Assembly: GCF_032854445.1 (NCBI RefSeq)
Contig: NC_088301.1
Span: forward strand, 37,807,187-37,871,186
Source of the DNA: Liolophura sinensis
Lineage: Eukaryota; Mollusca; Polyplacophora; Chitonida; Chitonidae
Length of the DNA stretch: 64,000 bases
Reading direction: 5' to 3'
Shown here piece after piece: positions 11,958 to 23,738 of the stretch (position 1 is the stretch's first letter; the number at the start of each line of letters is the position of its first letter). A program made the translations under genes and the position numbers. Under the pieces are notes generated by a model. The model worked only from the letters and a program-made list of their open reading frames with translations. It did no database searches and was not told where the DNA came from.

Positions 11958-13053
11958 CTGCAAAAATGTAGTGTAAAGTGACACTTGTTTTTTGATTTGT
12001 GCAGAAAACACATAATCGAAAATTATGGAAATGAATGGCAAAGGCAAAACAAATCAATCAAAGGATCATAAATATTTCACTCAAAATACAATGATCTCCA
12101 TTACAGTTATAGTTGTAAAATAAAGACAAACATTGGTAAGAATATATGAACCCTAGAATAGTTAGCTATTTTCAATACTCTCATTCATATTTCTAAGCCA
12201 AGGGGCGCAGAAGACAAATTAAGGTAAGACAGCTCTTGTAAATGTCCAGTTTCATTCTATTTGCACATATACATGTACTTATTAATGTAGAAGAGGAATA
12301 TAAAAGTGTGTCACTAAATACGCATCTTTCTGCACAGATAAACAGCTCTCAACTTTCAATTTGGGATTGTCTGAAAGTGTCATGTGTTCATTGTAACTTT
12401 TGAGGATGCATGGTAAAGATGTGCAACATGTGTACTAAAATAAGCTCTTCTGCCGCAGCAGTGCTAAAGAATCTGGGATAAAACTTTCAAAGAAAAAGGA
12501 AGACACGAAAATATAAGCCTATAGGTGGGATTTCTCTTTGCAGTAAGTATTTGCATACAGTGTGTAATACTGACAGTTGTGGATTCAGAAACTGCTTTTA
12601 TTTGAAGAAATCATGCGAAAAATATGCTTCCACAACAACACATTGTAGAAACTATTTCGCAGTATACCTATTGTGGCTAAACCACTCAAATAAGATGAGG
12701 TTCGAGGAAAGGTTGGTGGGCTGATAAAACTGTAAACAAATCCTTGTTAGAATGTTAGCATAAATGTTAAAGTCATACAGCTGTAGGACAGTATGGTTCA
12801 TATTTAACTTAAAATCACCGCCCCCCCCCCCCCCCCCACCAACCCAATCAATCATCTCTTAATCCAATACCCCTCCCATCCTAATCCTGACTAAACTTGA
12901 CGTTTTTTGTCCATGGCAAAATATTTTCTATCTTAGACCGACCTTCAGAGGCACTAAGAAGAAAAAGAATTTGAGTGTGATTATATTAACAATTTTAAAA
13001 GACTACAACTGTCGAGGGCCAAAAGGGTTCTAAAGATGCTTTTTATCACTTAC
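11958..13053. other. No further exon; contains a C homopolymer
   Basis: Apparent intron or intergenic DNA. A run of C at about 12,822-12,837 creates a spurious poly-glycine frame on the minus strand. No other structure could be supported. Confidence 0.4.
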
Positions 13054-13260
13054 CGAGGCCGTGTGCCTGGCTTGAGAGGCGACAATCAGCGGTGCCTGCA
13101 TATCGGGGCTTGAAGATCCTGCGCCCATAAACCAAAGAAGGGTAAGCGCAATGAACAAACTGAGAATTACTACGAAGTAACAAGTGGCAGTTGGTTTCAG
13201 GCTATTTCGCACTAAACTGAACGTTTGGCTTGTCTTCAGCAACAAAATATTTGTTGACAT
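13054..13260 (-). CDS. First coding exon of a type II membrane protein, unidentified
   Basis: The minus strand has an ATG at 13,260 followed by 69 open codons, ending at a strong donor (TCG|GTAAGTG). The peptide starts MSTNILLLKTSQ. It has ~26 mostly polar or basic residues, then a strongly hydrophobic stretch at about residues 28-45 (YFVVILSLFIALTLLWF), then a Gly/Ser-rich stem. This is the layout of a signal-anchor (type II) protein, as in many Golgi glycosyltransferases and sulfotransferases. That class is an inference from topology only, because no catalytic exon is visible. The remaining exons must be small and cryptic, or lie left of the window. The sequence just upstream (13,300-13,330) is locally CpG-richer, fitting a promoter. 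Confidence 0.5.
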
Positions 13261-14863
13261 TCGTCTCCTGATACAGTCACATATGAAACTGGCATCTCTA
13301 TCCGGATAAAACGCTCTACGCGCATGCTCGTACTGAGTATAGTCTCTAGTATTTTATCTTGACATCTGAAATGTATGGTCAAGCGTGACATGTTCACCAT
13401 ATTTCAGAAACGCATACCTGGGTTTATTTATTGAAGTTTTGCCAATAGCCACGTACAAAGTAAATTGTAAAGTTAGAAACAGGACAATTTATTTCGAATT
13501 CAGCCTGTGACTGATGAATAATATGTTTGTCCTAGATTCATTTTATTAAAATAGGCATATATATGAATTTGCCTGTTTCTTTCCTTAATATTTTATTTTT
13601 ATTCATTGAACTAATTAACAGCCAGATGAGAGGAATATATATGTGTCCCTGCTTTTATTTCGTAAATCTGTTATTTTCGATTGTGCCAGAAATATGTTTC
13701 TGCTCATGCTCACTGTATCATTACCGGTATTAGTCTGAGCGTGAAGATCTTTAAGACTGAAATTATTCTGGTCGGGAGGAAGACATTTTCAGTTTTAAAA
13801 GATGCAGAAATCACGGCAGATATATTATATAATCCCCTGTTACAGAGTACTGATATAAATTTACAAATACAGGCCTACACTGACAAGAGGTCACATTGAG
13901 ACTATTTTAGGTTAGCAGTATTTAATTTAGCACAAGGTTCACTTTATAAAGCAAACATATGGCAGGTAATAGTTGATAAATTCAGACTTCAATAGTCCTA
14001 GACATAAGTTTTATTTGTTAAATTATTAAGTTTTAATTTTAATATACATGTAAATATTGTAGGTCTATTTCTGAGACCAAGCTCAAGATTTTCAGTCTCG
14101 TATATGTTGTAAAGATTTAAGTGACTTAATCAGTTAATGTTTCAGTGAGTATGTGTTTCCACTTATTTCCAGTTCAAAATATGGAGTTATTTGTGGGTAG
14201 GAGTATCCAGATTATCTTAATTTGATGTTCTTGTTCTAATGTAAATGTCCATTGGCTGATCAGTCGTCAATTGCATTAATTTCGCCACACCGTACCAGAC
14301 CAAATCTATTTCGGTATAAAGTATGAGTATGCGAGCTTCACTTTTCTCGTCGAAAACGAGATATTCCGAGAGCTTAGTGATGAAGACCAAACAAAATGAA
14401 TCGGCTGTTATCATGAAACAGATGTTGCCGCAAACGTGTTATCGGTTTGTATTATTGCCCTAGGATTTCTTGATTCACGGATGAATTTCAGTTTGTTGCA
14501 GATATTTGCGTGTCTAGATCTTTGAACTGTCGCGTTTCTCCAATGCAAGCATCCTGCAAATTATGCTGCATCACATCCTTGACTTCTCTTCAGTGAGTGT
14601 CCCCACCTCGGTGCAATTTCATGGATCCACCCGCGATGTGATTTAGCCTTTTTAAGGTTGTCTAAATATTACAGTTTACGCTGATTATTGAAAATAATTG
14701 GCATTGGTCATAATCTTCATCTTCTTCATCATCATCGTCATCATCATTTGAATCAGTTGTCATATATTAGTTTAAGTTTGCGCTGACTTTAATTAGAAGT
14801 GGCCAAATTTTGTTCGGCAAAGGGTTGCTACAAACCAACGTCAGGGCGCTCTCCATTTAAAAA
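13261..14863. other. No gene recognised
   Basis: Upstream flank of the 13,260 start. A 65-codon minus-strand frame at 14,217-14,414 lacks supporting splice sites or a recognisable family. A short CATCAT-type trinucleotide run lies near 14,725. Confidence 0.4.
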
Positions 14864-15000
14864 CCAGGGACCCATTTCTCAAAGCGCACGTAGCACAACG
14901 TTCATGTAATTGCCATGGCGACATAATACCAACAATACTGGTTGCCATGGAAGTTACGTGCTCGTAATGTTTTGTGGACTTTTGTGAAATGGGACCCAGG
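14864..15000. mobile_element. Small palindromic MITE candidate
   Basis: The left end CCAGGGACCCATTTCTCAAA and the right end, read on the opposite strand, CCTGGGTCCCATTTCACAAA are inverted repeats. A second inner pair, TTGCCATGGCG and GGTTGCCATGGAA, flanks the centre, so most of the 137 bp can fold on itself. It has no coding capacity. The GGGTCCCATTTCACAAA type of end is one I associate with dispersed invertebrate repeats, but the family cannot be named. Confidence 0.6.
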
Positions 15001-15427
15001 AGCAGTTACCTGCCCTTCAAATGCTTTTTAAATAGTGCATGCTCTTACACGGCATTGGTTGGTGATAATCCTTGACCAAATAAACTTTGGTCAAAGCTAA
15101 TGCCGGAACACTCAGACTAAATTGCCATTTAGTGTCCATTTAAATATTACCTGCAAATTAAAACCTAAAAATGTAGTTGAGGAAAGGATACCAACTGATT
15201 GTAGTAGTAGAACTATAAAAAGTACAAGGGTAGATGATTTGTTTAAATGGGTTTCTTATTCTATTATATAAGCCTGACATTCAACACACTGCATGGCGCA
15301 TGGAAATCTCCATCAAAACATGACAAAAAGGTATGAGTGACATGTCACAGTCTTTTACATTGTAAACCAGGATTCTGTGGTTAGGCTAAGCATTCCCCCA
15401 AACCTGATCCCTTTGCAGTGTTACATT

Positions 15428-15490
15428 ATTTGGGATTATGACAGATGTCTGTCTTAATCATAATCCCAGATGTGATTTAATGTGAGGACA
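15428..15490. repeat. Short inverted repeat (hairpin)
   Basis: GGGATTATGACAGA is followed closely by TCTGTCTTAATCATAATCCC, giving an imperfect stem around a very small loop with outer ACATTA/TAATGT pairing. It is probably a MITE fragment or a simple palindrome. Confidence 0.5.
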
Positions 15491-16196
15491 GTGTCTTGGT
15501 AGTAGACCGTGTATTTGGGCTACTTCCCCTTGTGTAAGAGTAACGTCCCTTTACATGTACTCTCATGACTTAAGAGATGTTTTCAGTATCTTCTTTTTGC
15601 TGTGTATATATGTTTGAACTATTATTCAGTCTTTGTGTCATTCTGTAATTTTGCTAACTTCTTTATAGAAGACTTAGAAGTGTAACAATAGCATTTCACC
15701 AGGCATATTAGTTATTACTGGACTTAATCTGTTTTATCATACAAGCATATTGTGTTAATGGCAAGAAGTAATCTTCATTTTGCTTGGCCTCACCCTAAGA
15801 CACCGCGCTAAATATACTGCAGCACACTGAAAGTGACAGTTAGCCTAGCAGGCGAGAGTGACAAAGCTAGGTGCTTGCTACACTTGCACAGTAGAAGATG
15901 ATGCCAAGCGTGAGTGTGTGATAAAGCCTGTAAATTGTATTTTGTTCACTTTAGCATGCCATACATGGAATCAGGGCAGACAGGTTCAAAAATGGCTTTA
16001 TCTGGGCCAATAGTACAGTGAGTATATGATGAAGCTTTATTCCTCTTAGTGAAGTTTCAAAAATGGTCTGTAAACAAGTTTATCATGCAGTATAGTATGC
16101 CAGGATTATGGGTACCTGTATTTTTTGGTGTCCAAGTGCAGACTGAGTTGGTGTTCAGAAGTCTGTGGCACTATATTCCATATTTTGATAAAACAT

Positions 16197-16295
16197 AGGT
16201 TACTTCCCTTTTTCAAGGATTTACCTCCCTTGATGGAATAGTTGAACTGATACCTGTTGTTAAGTGGGGGTAACCCATAAAAAAGGAAGTAATCT
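16197..16295. mobile_element. ~100-bp inverted-repeat MITE candidate
   Basis: AGGTTACTTCCCTTTTT at the left is mirrored by AAAAAAGGAAGTAATCT at the right. There is no coding content. TTACCTCCCTT motifs, common in this window (also 33,980 and 34,435), lie inside it. Confidence 0.5.
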
Positions 16296-18590
16296 AGCAT
16301 TATGAAAACTATTTTGATATATTTATCATTCAGCATTCAGATACAATCTGGACTCTGAGCATCCATCCGAACAAACTATGTACAGCTCACGACAAATATG
16401 GGATCTTCAATCTTATTAGCACTGCAGTATGTACATGAAAATGCATTAATTACCAGTGGGGATATAATGAACATAATGAGAATGATACACAGGAGAACAG
16501 TTCGTAATCAAGATGAAGCCTACTCGTGTTTAATTAGTAATTCTATATTAGGTTCAATTTCTTGACATTACAAGCAAGCAGATAAGTCCTTAGCATAACT
16601 GAATTGCATTGGAATAGCCTCTGGAGGTGGCTTTATCACATGCTCATGCGTCTCGCTAAGAGAGAGATCCTAGTCTTGCAGAAAGGTCTTTGTTTCTATT
16701 TGCTGTAGAATCTAAGCTTGCCTAATGTTTACCCCAGAATTTTACTGGCACCTTGGCCAACTTCAGCCCAGATTACTGTCATATTTCTGATCATGTTATG
16801 TACAGTAAAATTGTCCACTTACTTGTGTCTTCCACAGCAGAACCTAAGCCAGTTTAGAAATCTCCCAAAGGTTACAACTTCGCACTCAGCCTACATTCAC
16901 CACAGCAGAGTGGACAAAACAACTTCTTTTGTGAGTTTTAAGTGCTACCAAGACAACAAAATCTGTTGCTGATATTTTCCGGATGTAATATCATTATGTT
17001 GAATATCCCCCACAACACAAAATCAAAGCTAACACAGAGCATATCTGTATCTCGCAGAAATTAAACTTTTTATGTCAGTATTTTGGTTGACCTATATTTG
17101 ACATCATACTGTGACCTGATTTCCTGTAGTCTGTTCCACTGTTTTTCTTTTTTTTTTTCTTTTCTTTTTTTTTTTTTTTGTCCAGATTTCAGACATTTCA
17201 GACTCGTATGTCAACATGCATTTACTTAAATTGGATAAATTCTTTTACTCTATTACTTGTGAAATTAATCACTTAGGTTACAGAAAATTTTAGACAGGGC
17301 TTATATCGGTATACATTTACTGTTTGAAATCAGTATACACTTCAGCTTCCTGAAATGTGTCTTATATTGTTTTGTTTCATGGTAATATCACTATGTTGTG
17401 CGTTTGTGAAATATTTAAAAATTTAAACTCTTTTTTTTGACTGAAATCAGGATCTTTTCTGTCACTTTTTATCACTGCAAAACACATTACTGACACTATG
17501 GTCTAGTTAAAAACTGAATTTCCCAAATTTTAAGTCTGCAGGTAGAAATAAATTTGTTATCTAGGTCTCAAGAGTATGACAGTGTAGTGTATCCTGTGTC
17601 ATGGCGAATACTGCCTTCCCTCTTCGCAGTTGTAATATTTTTATTTTCACCAGGAAACAAGATAAAATTCAGTGTCACACTCCTGGGACATGGATAACTT
17701 ATAGTACCAACTGTGCTATACTAGGAAATACCCATTGGCCACTACTAGTATAAGTAGTAGTAATTATGATAGTGTTTATAATATGTCATGGAGTGATTAT
17801 TCATTTTTGTTGGTTATGTATGGATGTCTTCTTGGGTTTTTACATTATACAATATGTCATTGATATGTTGACAAGTTATTCAGTGTGTGCATGTATATTA
17901 TATACTGTGTCTTCACTGAAGTATCATGCCGAAGACACCAGACATGTCACCCTACCCAGTCCCATGTGCTGATTGACACCTGGTCAACCTGTCCTGCTTC
18001 TTGGCTCTATAAAGTCTGTGTGCTGAGGGCCAAGTGAGGCAGCAACAAGTATCGTTTTTAAAGTCTTTATTATGACCTGGATTTGATCCCAGGTCTCACG
18101 ACTTTGACATAATGCACATGATGCTCTTTAACAAAGCGACATCATGCTCATAGAGTTATACCACCAGTTATACCAGTCACATGCATTTATTCTGTTGCTG
18201 TCTCATTGCATGCTCTTTGATCTGCTTGTGCGTAAAGCAAACAACCAGATAATGGCCAACTCTGCAATTGATGTAATAAGTTCAGCCATCTAAAGCATCA
18301 GCTGAGCAAGTACACTGATTTTTATATGTCCGTCTGTCCGTCCATCAGTATTCATGTGCGGGCTGTAACAGTTTTCAACATAAAGAGTTTTAATTTTTGG
18401 TGGATACATACATACACAGATGTGTCATGACTCATTTTCACTCATTTGTTCATTTTCATGGCTGTCACAGTAACCAGATAACCATTTTCCTTATATATAC
18501 CTTATATATATATATATCATAAATAGATATGATTTCATGTTCAGGCTAATACTCCAGCTGTTTCCTGTGTAGAGTTTTAATTTTTGGTGG

Positions 18591-18741
18591 AGTACGTGGG
18601 AAGGTCTGTCAGCAACCTGTGGATGGCCGTGGGTTTCCCCCAGGCTCTGCCGGGTTTCCAACCATCATAATGCTGACCGCCGTTGTATAAGTGAAATATT
18701 CTTGAGAATGGCATAAAACACCAATCAAACAAATAAATAAA
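18591..18741 (+). mobile_element. 5'-truncated tRNA-SINE inserted in the satellite
   Basis: This copy carries the body and 3' tail of the same SINE as 42,085 and 50,175: GGAAGGTCTGTCAGCAACCT, then GTGAAATATTCTTGAGAATG, then an AAATAAATAAAT tail. It lacks the tRNA-like head. It is flanked by a 13-bp direct repeat TAATTTTTGGTGG (18,578-18,590 and 18,742-18,754). That repeat is part of the satellite unit, which shows that the SINE inserted after the satellite formed. Confidence 0.85.
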
Positions 18742-18809
18742 TAATTTTTGGTGGATACATAAATACACAGATGATGACGTGTCGTGACTCACATGTGTTC
18801 ATTTCCACA

Positions 18810-18823
18810 GTTGTCATGGTTAC
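18810..18823 (+). promoter_or_regulatory. X-box-like palindrome in satellite unit
   Basis: GTTGTCATGGTTAC resembles the RFX-binding X-box (two GTNNYC half sites in palindrome, ATRGNAAC right half). Exact GTTGTCATGGTAAC copies follow at 19,087-19,100, 19,232-19,245 and 19,368-19,381. Binding and function are inference; the motif may simply be part of the satellite. Confidence 0.3.
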
Positions 18824-19930
18824 CAGATTGCCAGCTTCCCTATGTACATGTATACTACATGTATATGGAGAGATATGATTTCGTGTCGGGGCTATAAGTC
18901 CAACTTTTTTCCACGTAGAGTTTTCATTTTTGGTGGATGCATACATAAGCAGATGATGATGTGTTGCGACTCACATTTGTCAATGTATGCATTTATCATG
19001 GCTACCAGGTTGCCATTTTCCCTAATTAATTTTTGGTGGATATACAGATGACAATGTGTCACAACTCACATTTGTCCATTTTTCCAGTTGTCATGGTAAC
19101 AAGACAGCCATTTTTCTGATATATACGATATAAATAGATACTATTTCGTGTCCAGGCTACAACTCCAACTGTTTTCCACGCACAGTTTTAATTTTGGATA
19201 CGGATACATAGAGGACGATGTGTGGACCATGGTTGTCATGGTAACCAGGTTGCTGTCTTCTTTATATATACTATATAAATAGAAATGATTTTGTGTCCGG
19301 GCTACAACTCCAACTGTGTTCCGCATAAAGTTTTCATTTGTGACGGACACATTTGTACACTTGCGCGGTTGTCATGGTAACGACATACCTATCATCAACA
19401 CTCATGAAGATTCCTCTCGGGTTATACTCAACACAATGCTGCTGGCATTCTTTTATACATTTCAAACAAAAGCAATTATTGGGGAGTTTGTTGTGTTCAC
19501 CTGAACTATTATTTGTTTTTGGTATAATCAAACATATGTTGCATCCTGTGGGATGGGAAATCAGCAGTTGTTGGCTCTTGGCAAGGGATGTTCAAGTCGT
19601 GCTCCACACTTATTTGGCATCCTTTCTCTCAAGCTAACAATTTCTGATATCCCATCCCATAGCTTACATTATCTGTATAATAGCATTTTGGTATAAGTTA
19701 GTATATGGCCAATCCTTAGTAGTTTGGATAATATGTGGTATCCTGTATAGATTGTATTGTGAGTGTAGTATGGCTTATGTCCATGAAGTTGTGTAATTGA
19801 GATACATGGAATGATTCCATTCGTTTTAATTTATTTTAGTTACTGTTATGCATTTTAGAATTTGTTACATCAACTGGAAATAATGAGCCGACAGTTAAGG
19901 TGATCCAGGAGACCAGCACAATTCTCAGAC

Positions 19931-20038
19931 ATGTCATCAGCATATAAGACTGGGTCTACCACACCCAGTTCTGCCGAATCCCTACCAGCTCTAGTTCTTT
20001 TAACCCAAAGCCCAGCAGAGGAGACAACTTTGAACCAG
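19931..20038 (+). CDS. Possible first coding exon, unidentified
   Basis: An ATG is followed by 36 open codons (MSSAYKTGSTTPSSAES at the start, ETTLNQ at the end) and a good donor, CAG|GTCAGT, in phase 0. It could join in frame to the open stretch at 22,773. It could alternatively be an alternative 5' exon of the NIPA-like gene, whose exon at 30,787 also begins in phase 0. The residue composition (Ser/Thr/Pro-rich) is typical of a disordered N-terminus and gives no family. Transcript evidence would decide. Confidence 0.3.
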
Positions 20039-20339
20039 GTCAGTATGCTTGCAGGATTACTGTACATTCGTGTATCAGGCACTTGTAACTTCAGACTTTT
20101 GACATCTATTTTGATAGGAGAGTTTAAAGTTAGAAAGTGACAAATGACACCTCTTTCCATTAGAAACTTCGCAAGTTTCAAGAAACAAACATTCATCTTC
20201 TCGTTTTTTTCAATATTTCGTGTGCCCTAAATTTTTTTTAACTCGCCTATATAAAGCACAGGTGTAACGTATGTCATACCCTGAGCTTCGGCGTCAGGGT
20301 CCAATAATAGAGAAAGCAAAATGTTAAAAGAAAATGTTA

Positions 20340-20900
20340 AAACTCAGTGTTTGCACACCTAATTCCTGACTTAATGTATTGTGTATAAGGACCAAAGTTA
20401 AACAAAGTGTTAAAGTTGGTCTTTCCAAAAGTACGGCTTGTATTGAGTATGGCTTGTATAGCAGAATAGCATGAGGGGGATATTACATCATGATTCAGTG
20501 TGTACATATTAAGTACTGTAAATGACTGAAATCCTGACTTACATGTAGTGTATTATGTATTAGAATCAGTGTTAAACAAAATGTTGGGGGTGTTATCTCA
20601 AAAAGTACTACATGTCTTGAGCTCAGGGTTTTCTTTCATATTGGGCACAACAACACAAAGGGGATATTCCATCAATGAGTGGGTGTGTGCATATTAAATA
20701 CTGTAAATTACTGAATTTCTGACTTCCGTGTACTACGTATTTGACTCACTGTTTAACAAAACATTAGGAGTATCTTAAAAAGTATGGTATACACTGTATA
20801 TTGACCTGAAGTTTTACATGTATGTAAAGCACTGTGTCACAAGGGGGGTGTTGCATTGCTGATGCTCTGTAAGCATATTATTTACTGTAAATTTCCAAAT
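20340..20900 (+). repeat. ~175-bp satellite, about three diverged units
   Basis: CCTGACTT(A/C) blocks recur near 20,365, 20,533 and 20,719. Each is followed by a GTGTTAAACAAAATGTT-like block, an AAAAAGTA block, a GGGGATATTCCATCA-like block and a CATATTAAATACTGTAAAT block. The period is about 168-186 bp. No coding content was seen. Confidence 0.7.
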
Positions 20901-21240
20901 TAACAATTTCAGTTCTTTATTCATTGAGCTAAAGTTTTGCATTCATGTGTCTCATACAAGCGAGCTCTTTTGTAGCCTTGCTACCAATTTTGAGTTGTGA
21001 AACACTTTCCGACACCCATGTTATAGTACATGTAAATGTGGTCAACAATAGTTGCCTAACATTTTTGACAGGTCAGTTGATTCAGTGGGGATTTTTCTAC
21101 CTGTAGGCATAGAAGAGTTTGAACTTGAAAAAAAAGGAACAAAAGTAAGATATAAAATTTTCAATGTAAATAAGGTGAAAAGTTAGTTTTGTTCTTGATT
21201 TCATGTTTTCTTTCAACTTGTTTGATTTATCACAAATCCA

Positions 21241-21347
21241 GATGGTTGTGTCTCCAGGGCTCTGCCTGGATTCCATCATAATGCTGGCTTCCATTGTGTA
21301 GGTCAAATATTCTTGAGTATGGCGTAAAACACCAATCAAATAAATAG
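21241..21347 (+). mobile_element. 3' fragment of the tRNA-SINE
   Basis: It matches the SINE body and tail (GGGCTCTGCCTGGATTCC, then ATTCTTGAGTATGGCGTAAA and ACACCAATCAAATAAATA). The tRNA-like head and half of the body are missing, which is typical 5' truncation. Confidence 0.8.
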
Positions 21348-22772
21348 TGTAGACAACAAGACAAGAAGCTGAAAAAACAAGAGTGAAGTAATTTTAAGAA
21401 GTTTAGCCCAAAGGTTCAGAAATATGATAGCCAAGACTGTCACACATTTGCAGTAGTTAATATTAAAACCTACGGACAAGTCCCAGAAATCAGAAAAAAG
21501 AGCGATAATGCACAGCTTTTGTACAAACCAAGCAAGCACACTGGATGGCATATTACCCACCTACATGTATGACCCGAATGATCATAAGAAAGACTTCAGT
21601 GGGCTGTGTCTCAGTAGGCCAATACCTCACCCTAAGTGGCGTTTAATACCATAGAAGCTATGTTTGTTAACGTAATTCTCACAGTATGTCATTTTGGCTT
21701 AGCTTATTTGAAAGAAAATGGATGTATGCTGACAGAAGCTGAATACTTTCTTGCTCTATATACTCTATACTCCAAAATAGGATGTTTATTTTTTTGTTTT
21801 TTTTTTTTGTTGTTTTTTTTTTGTTTTGTTTTACATACCTGATTTGAGTATGTAGTTATGTTTATCTTACATGGCATTTTCACTGAAGTAGCAGTGAACT
21901 GTAACATGCCTTCTCAGTGGAGATGAATGATTGTCCACACGTGTGGAATGCGCCTCACTCTCACCTATAGAACGCAGAATGTGATCTGTGAAAGATTCCA
22001 CACTCCTGTACCATTAGACTAGTCTTACATGAACTTTTCTCTGGCCATCTTTTTTTCCATTTTTAAATGGTTTTTGTGCAGATGCCTGAGATTCAACATT
22101 AGTTTTAAAACAGACCATGGAAAGACCTAGCTGTTCAACCCCTCATCACATGTTGAAGTTGACCTGGGTTCTCATACATGTAGATATATGTATAGTCTCC
22201 AGTGAAAACATCTATAATTGAGTTTTTCACATTATTCCTTATCGTTTCGGTTACAGATGCAAACAGGGAATGTTCAGGATATATTTTTATTCAGCACAAT
22301 AACTATGACAGTGGCTTATGAAGGAAGTGAGGCGGGCAATACATGTTATGCCCCCAACTGTCACTTTTGAGCACAATCATAAAATTTGGATCTTACTCTT
22401 GGCTTAAATTAGGTCTCAAATTAGACCTCTTCATAGTCTATTTCTTTACTTAACTGCTATGAAAGTTTAGCAGGCCAACTGATCAAGTAGATGATCACAT
22501 AAATGTTCTTTTTTTCATATCACCAGCTAATTTAAAGAATATTTCATGTCTTTAGTGACATGTCTTACAGCAGACCGCTAAGTTTGAGCTTTTGTGGATA
22601 TATACATCACAGACAGAATCTTCATAAAATCAGTACATAACGCATAATGATTAATATTCTTCGATTTAGATAAGAGTGCATGTTGGATATTTTATTAAAG
22701 GATTGGCTCTACTTACATTTTGATTAATTGTTCATCTTGTTGGTCATTATAATTTTTTTCTACCTGTTACAG

Positions 22773-22856
22773 GTGTTGATTGACTTACTCAATGTTTACA
22801 GCAAAGTTCAAAAGAACACCTGTGAGATTGATGTACTCTGCAGTTACATACCTTAA
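22773..22856 (+). CDS. Exon-like open stretch, unidentified
   Basis: A strong pyrimidine tract and acceptor (TACCTGTTACAG) precede 27 codons (VLIDLLNVYSKVQKN at the start) and a TAA. It begins in phase 0, matching the donor at 20,038. A possible internal donor (ACCT|GTGAGA at 22,821) would instead leave phase 1, which fits the candidate at 23,461. The helical, charged peptide looks coding, but no family is recognised and intron spacing is the only context. Confidence 0.3.
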   Translation: MLIDLLNVYSKVQKNTCEIDVLCSYIP

Positions 22857-23460
22857 GTCACATACCTTAACTAAAAAATGAATGAATGCTGCATTTAAAG
22901 GACAAGACAGCACCTTGCTAAAACATATTTAAATCGAAAACAGGATTCTCAAGCTTTCTAAAAAGTATCATACTTTATTATTTTAATGAGATTTCACCGA
23001 ATAACCTGTGGAACAAAATGTCAATACTGCACAAATGGCTGGTGTGAATCGAGGCAGACATCTTGAGAATTTCACCCAGTCAAACATGTTGCTATCGGAT
23101 TGCATGACCTAAGCTGCCATGTAGCCGTTACCTATTCATTCCATGAAGTGACATATAATAATACAGAACTACTGCATAAGACATCAGTTTGAGATCATTT
23201 ACAACAATTTAGTATAGCCGAGGGGCCATTTCACACAGTGTTGTGGGACAGGTCTGTATCTTTACAGAACGACGGTATCACAAATTTTATCAGACAGTAG
23301 CATACTGCCTCGACCCAAACATCATTCATCTGCCCAATACACTCTAGTCCTACTTAGACACGCTGTTCAAATTACTCATATATATTTTTTGTCACTCATT
23401 TTACCACTTCGACAGCAGTTTCTAAATAACAAATCTCAGAATCAGTGAGAAATTCATTAG

Positions 23461-23738
23461 GGATGCCAAAGGTTGATGGAAATGAGAAGATGGCATCTCA
23501 CCAGACAGTGCTGGTGAAGACAGAATTGAAGAATGTAAGTTTTGCTCCTTTGTCTTTCTTGCATACAAGGGATGATTTTTTTCTGTTGTCTTTTATAAAA
23601 TACAGTAAATTTATGGAAACGCCGTGTTCCAGTCAAGGTTCATTCTCTGAAGTCCACGATAACAAGGTCACCACTGCTCTCATCTTAGCCACCACCACAA
23701 AACTGAAGCACAAATTTCAGCGGCAGTCAAGTGCCTAG
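23461..23738 (+). CDS. Exon-like open frame, unidentified
   Basis: An open frame starts at a weak acceptor (TTCATTAG) with MPKVDGNEKMASHQ. It meets a good donor (AAGAAT|GTAAGT at 23,534) but also reads through unspliced to a TAG at 23,738, ending KLKHKFQRQSSA. The second half has balanced, coding-like composition. Splicing the 71-bp interval between GTAAGT and the next CAG breaks the frame, so either there is no splice here or this is not a gene. Confidence 0.2.

Larger units (their letters stand above)
15001..18354. other. No gene recognised; small hairpins and T-rich tracts
   Basis: Between two inverted-repeat candidates (15,428 and 16,197) and the satellite at 18,355 there is AT-rich DNA. 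T-rich homopolymer tracts lie at about 17,146-17,180. An 84-codon frame at 16,718-16,972 and a 68-codon frame at 17,766-17,972 show no domain. Confidence 0.4.
18355..19390 (+). repeat. ~180-bp satellite with X-box-like palindromes
   Basis: About five diverged tandem units can be aligned by a GTGTCCGGGCTACAACTCC block (near 18,355; 18,538; 18,883; 19,148; 19,293). Each is followed by AGTTTTAATTTTTGGTGGAT, an ACTCACATTTGT block and a GTTGTCATGGTAAC palindrome, then a TATATA-rich spacer. Spacing varies from about 145 to 265 bp, with ~180 bp typical once the SINE at 18,591 is discounted. A partial extra unit lies near 19,028. No coding content. Confidence 0.75.

Noticed and set aside
12652-12855. 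Minus-strand frame with a poly-glycine run
   Set aside because: It is the translation of a C homopolymer.
19870-20196. Minus-strand frame containing LYADDM, resembling a reverse transcriptase motif
   Set aside because: No other reverse transcriptase motif flanks it, and the plus strand has a better exon candidate there; the four-residue match is chance.
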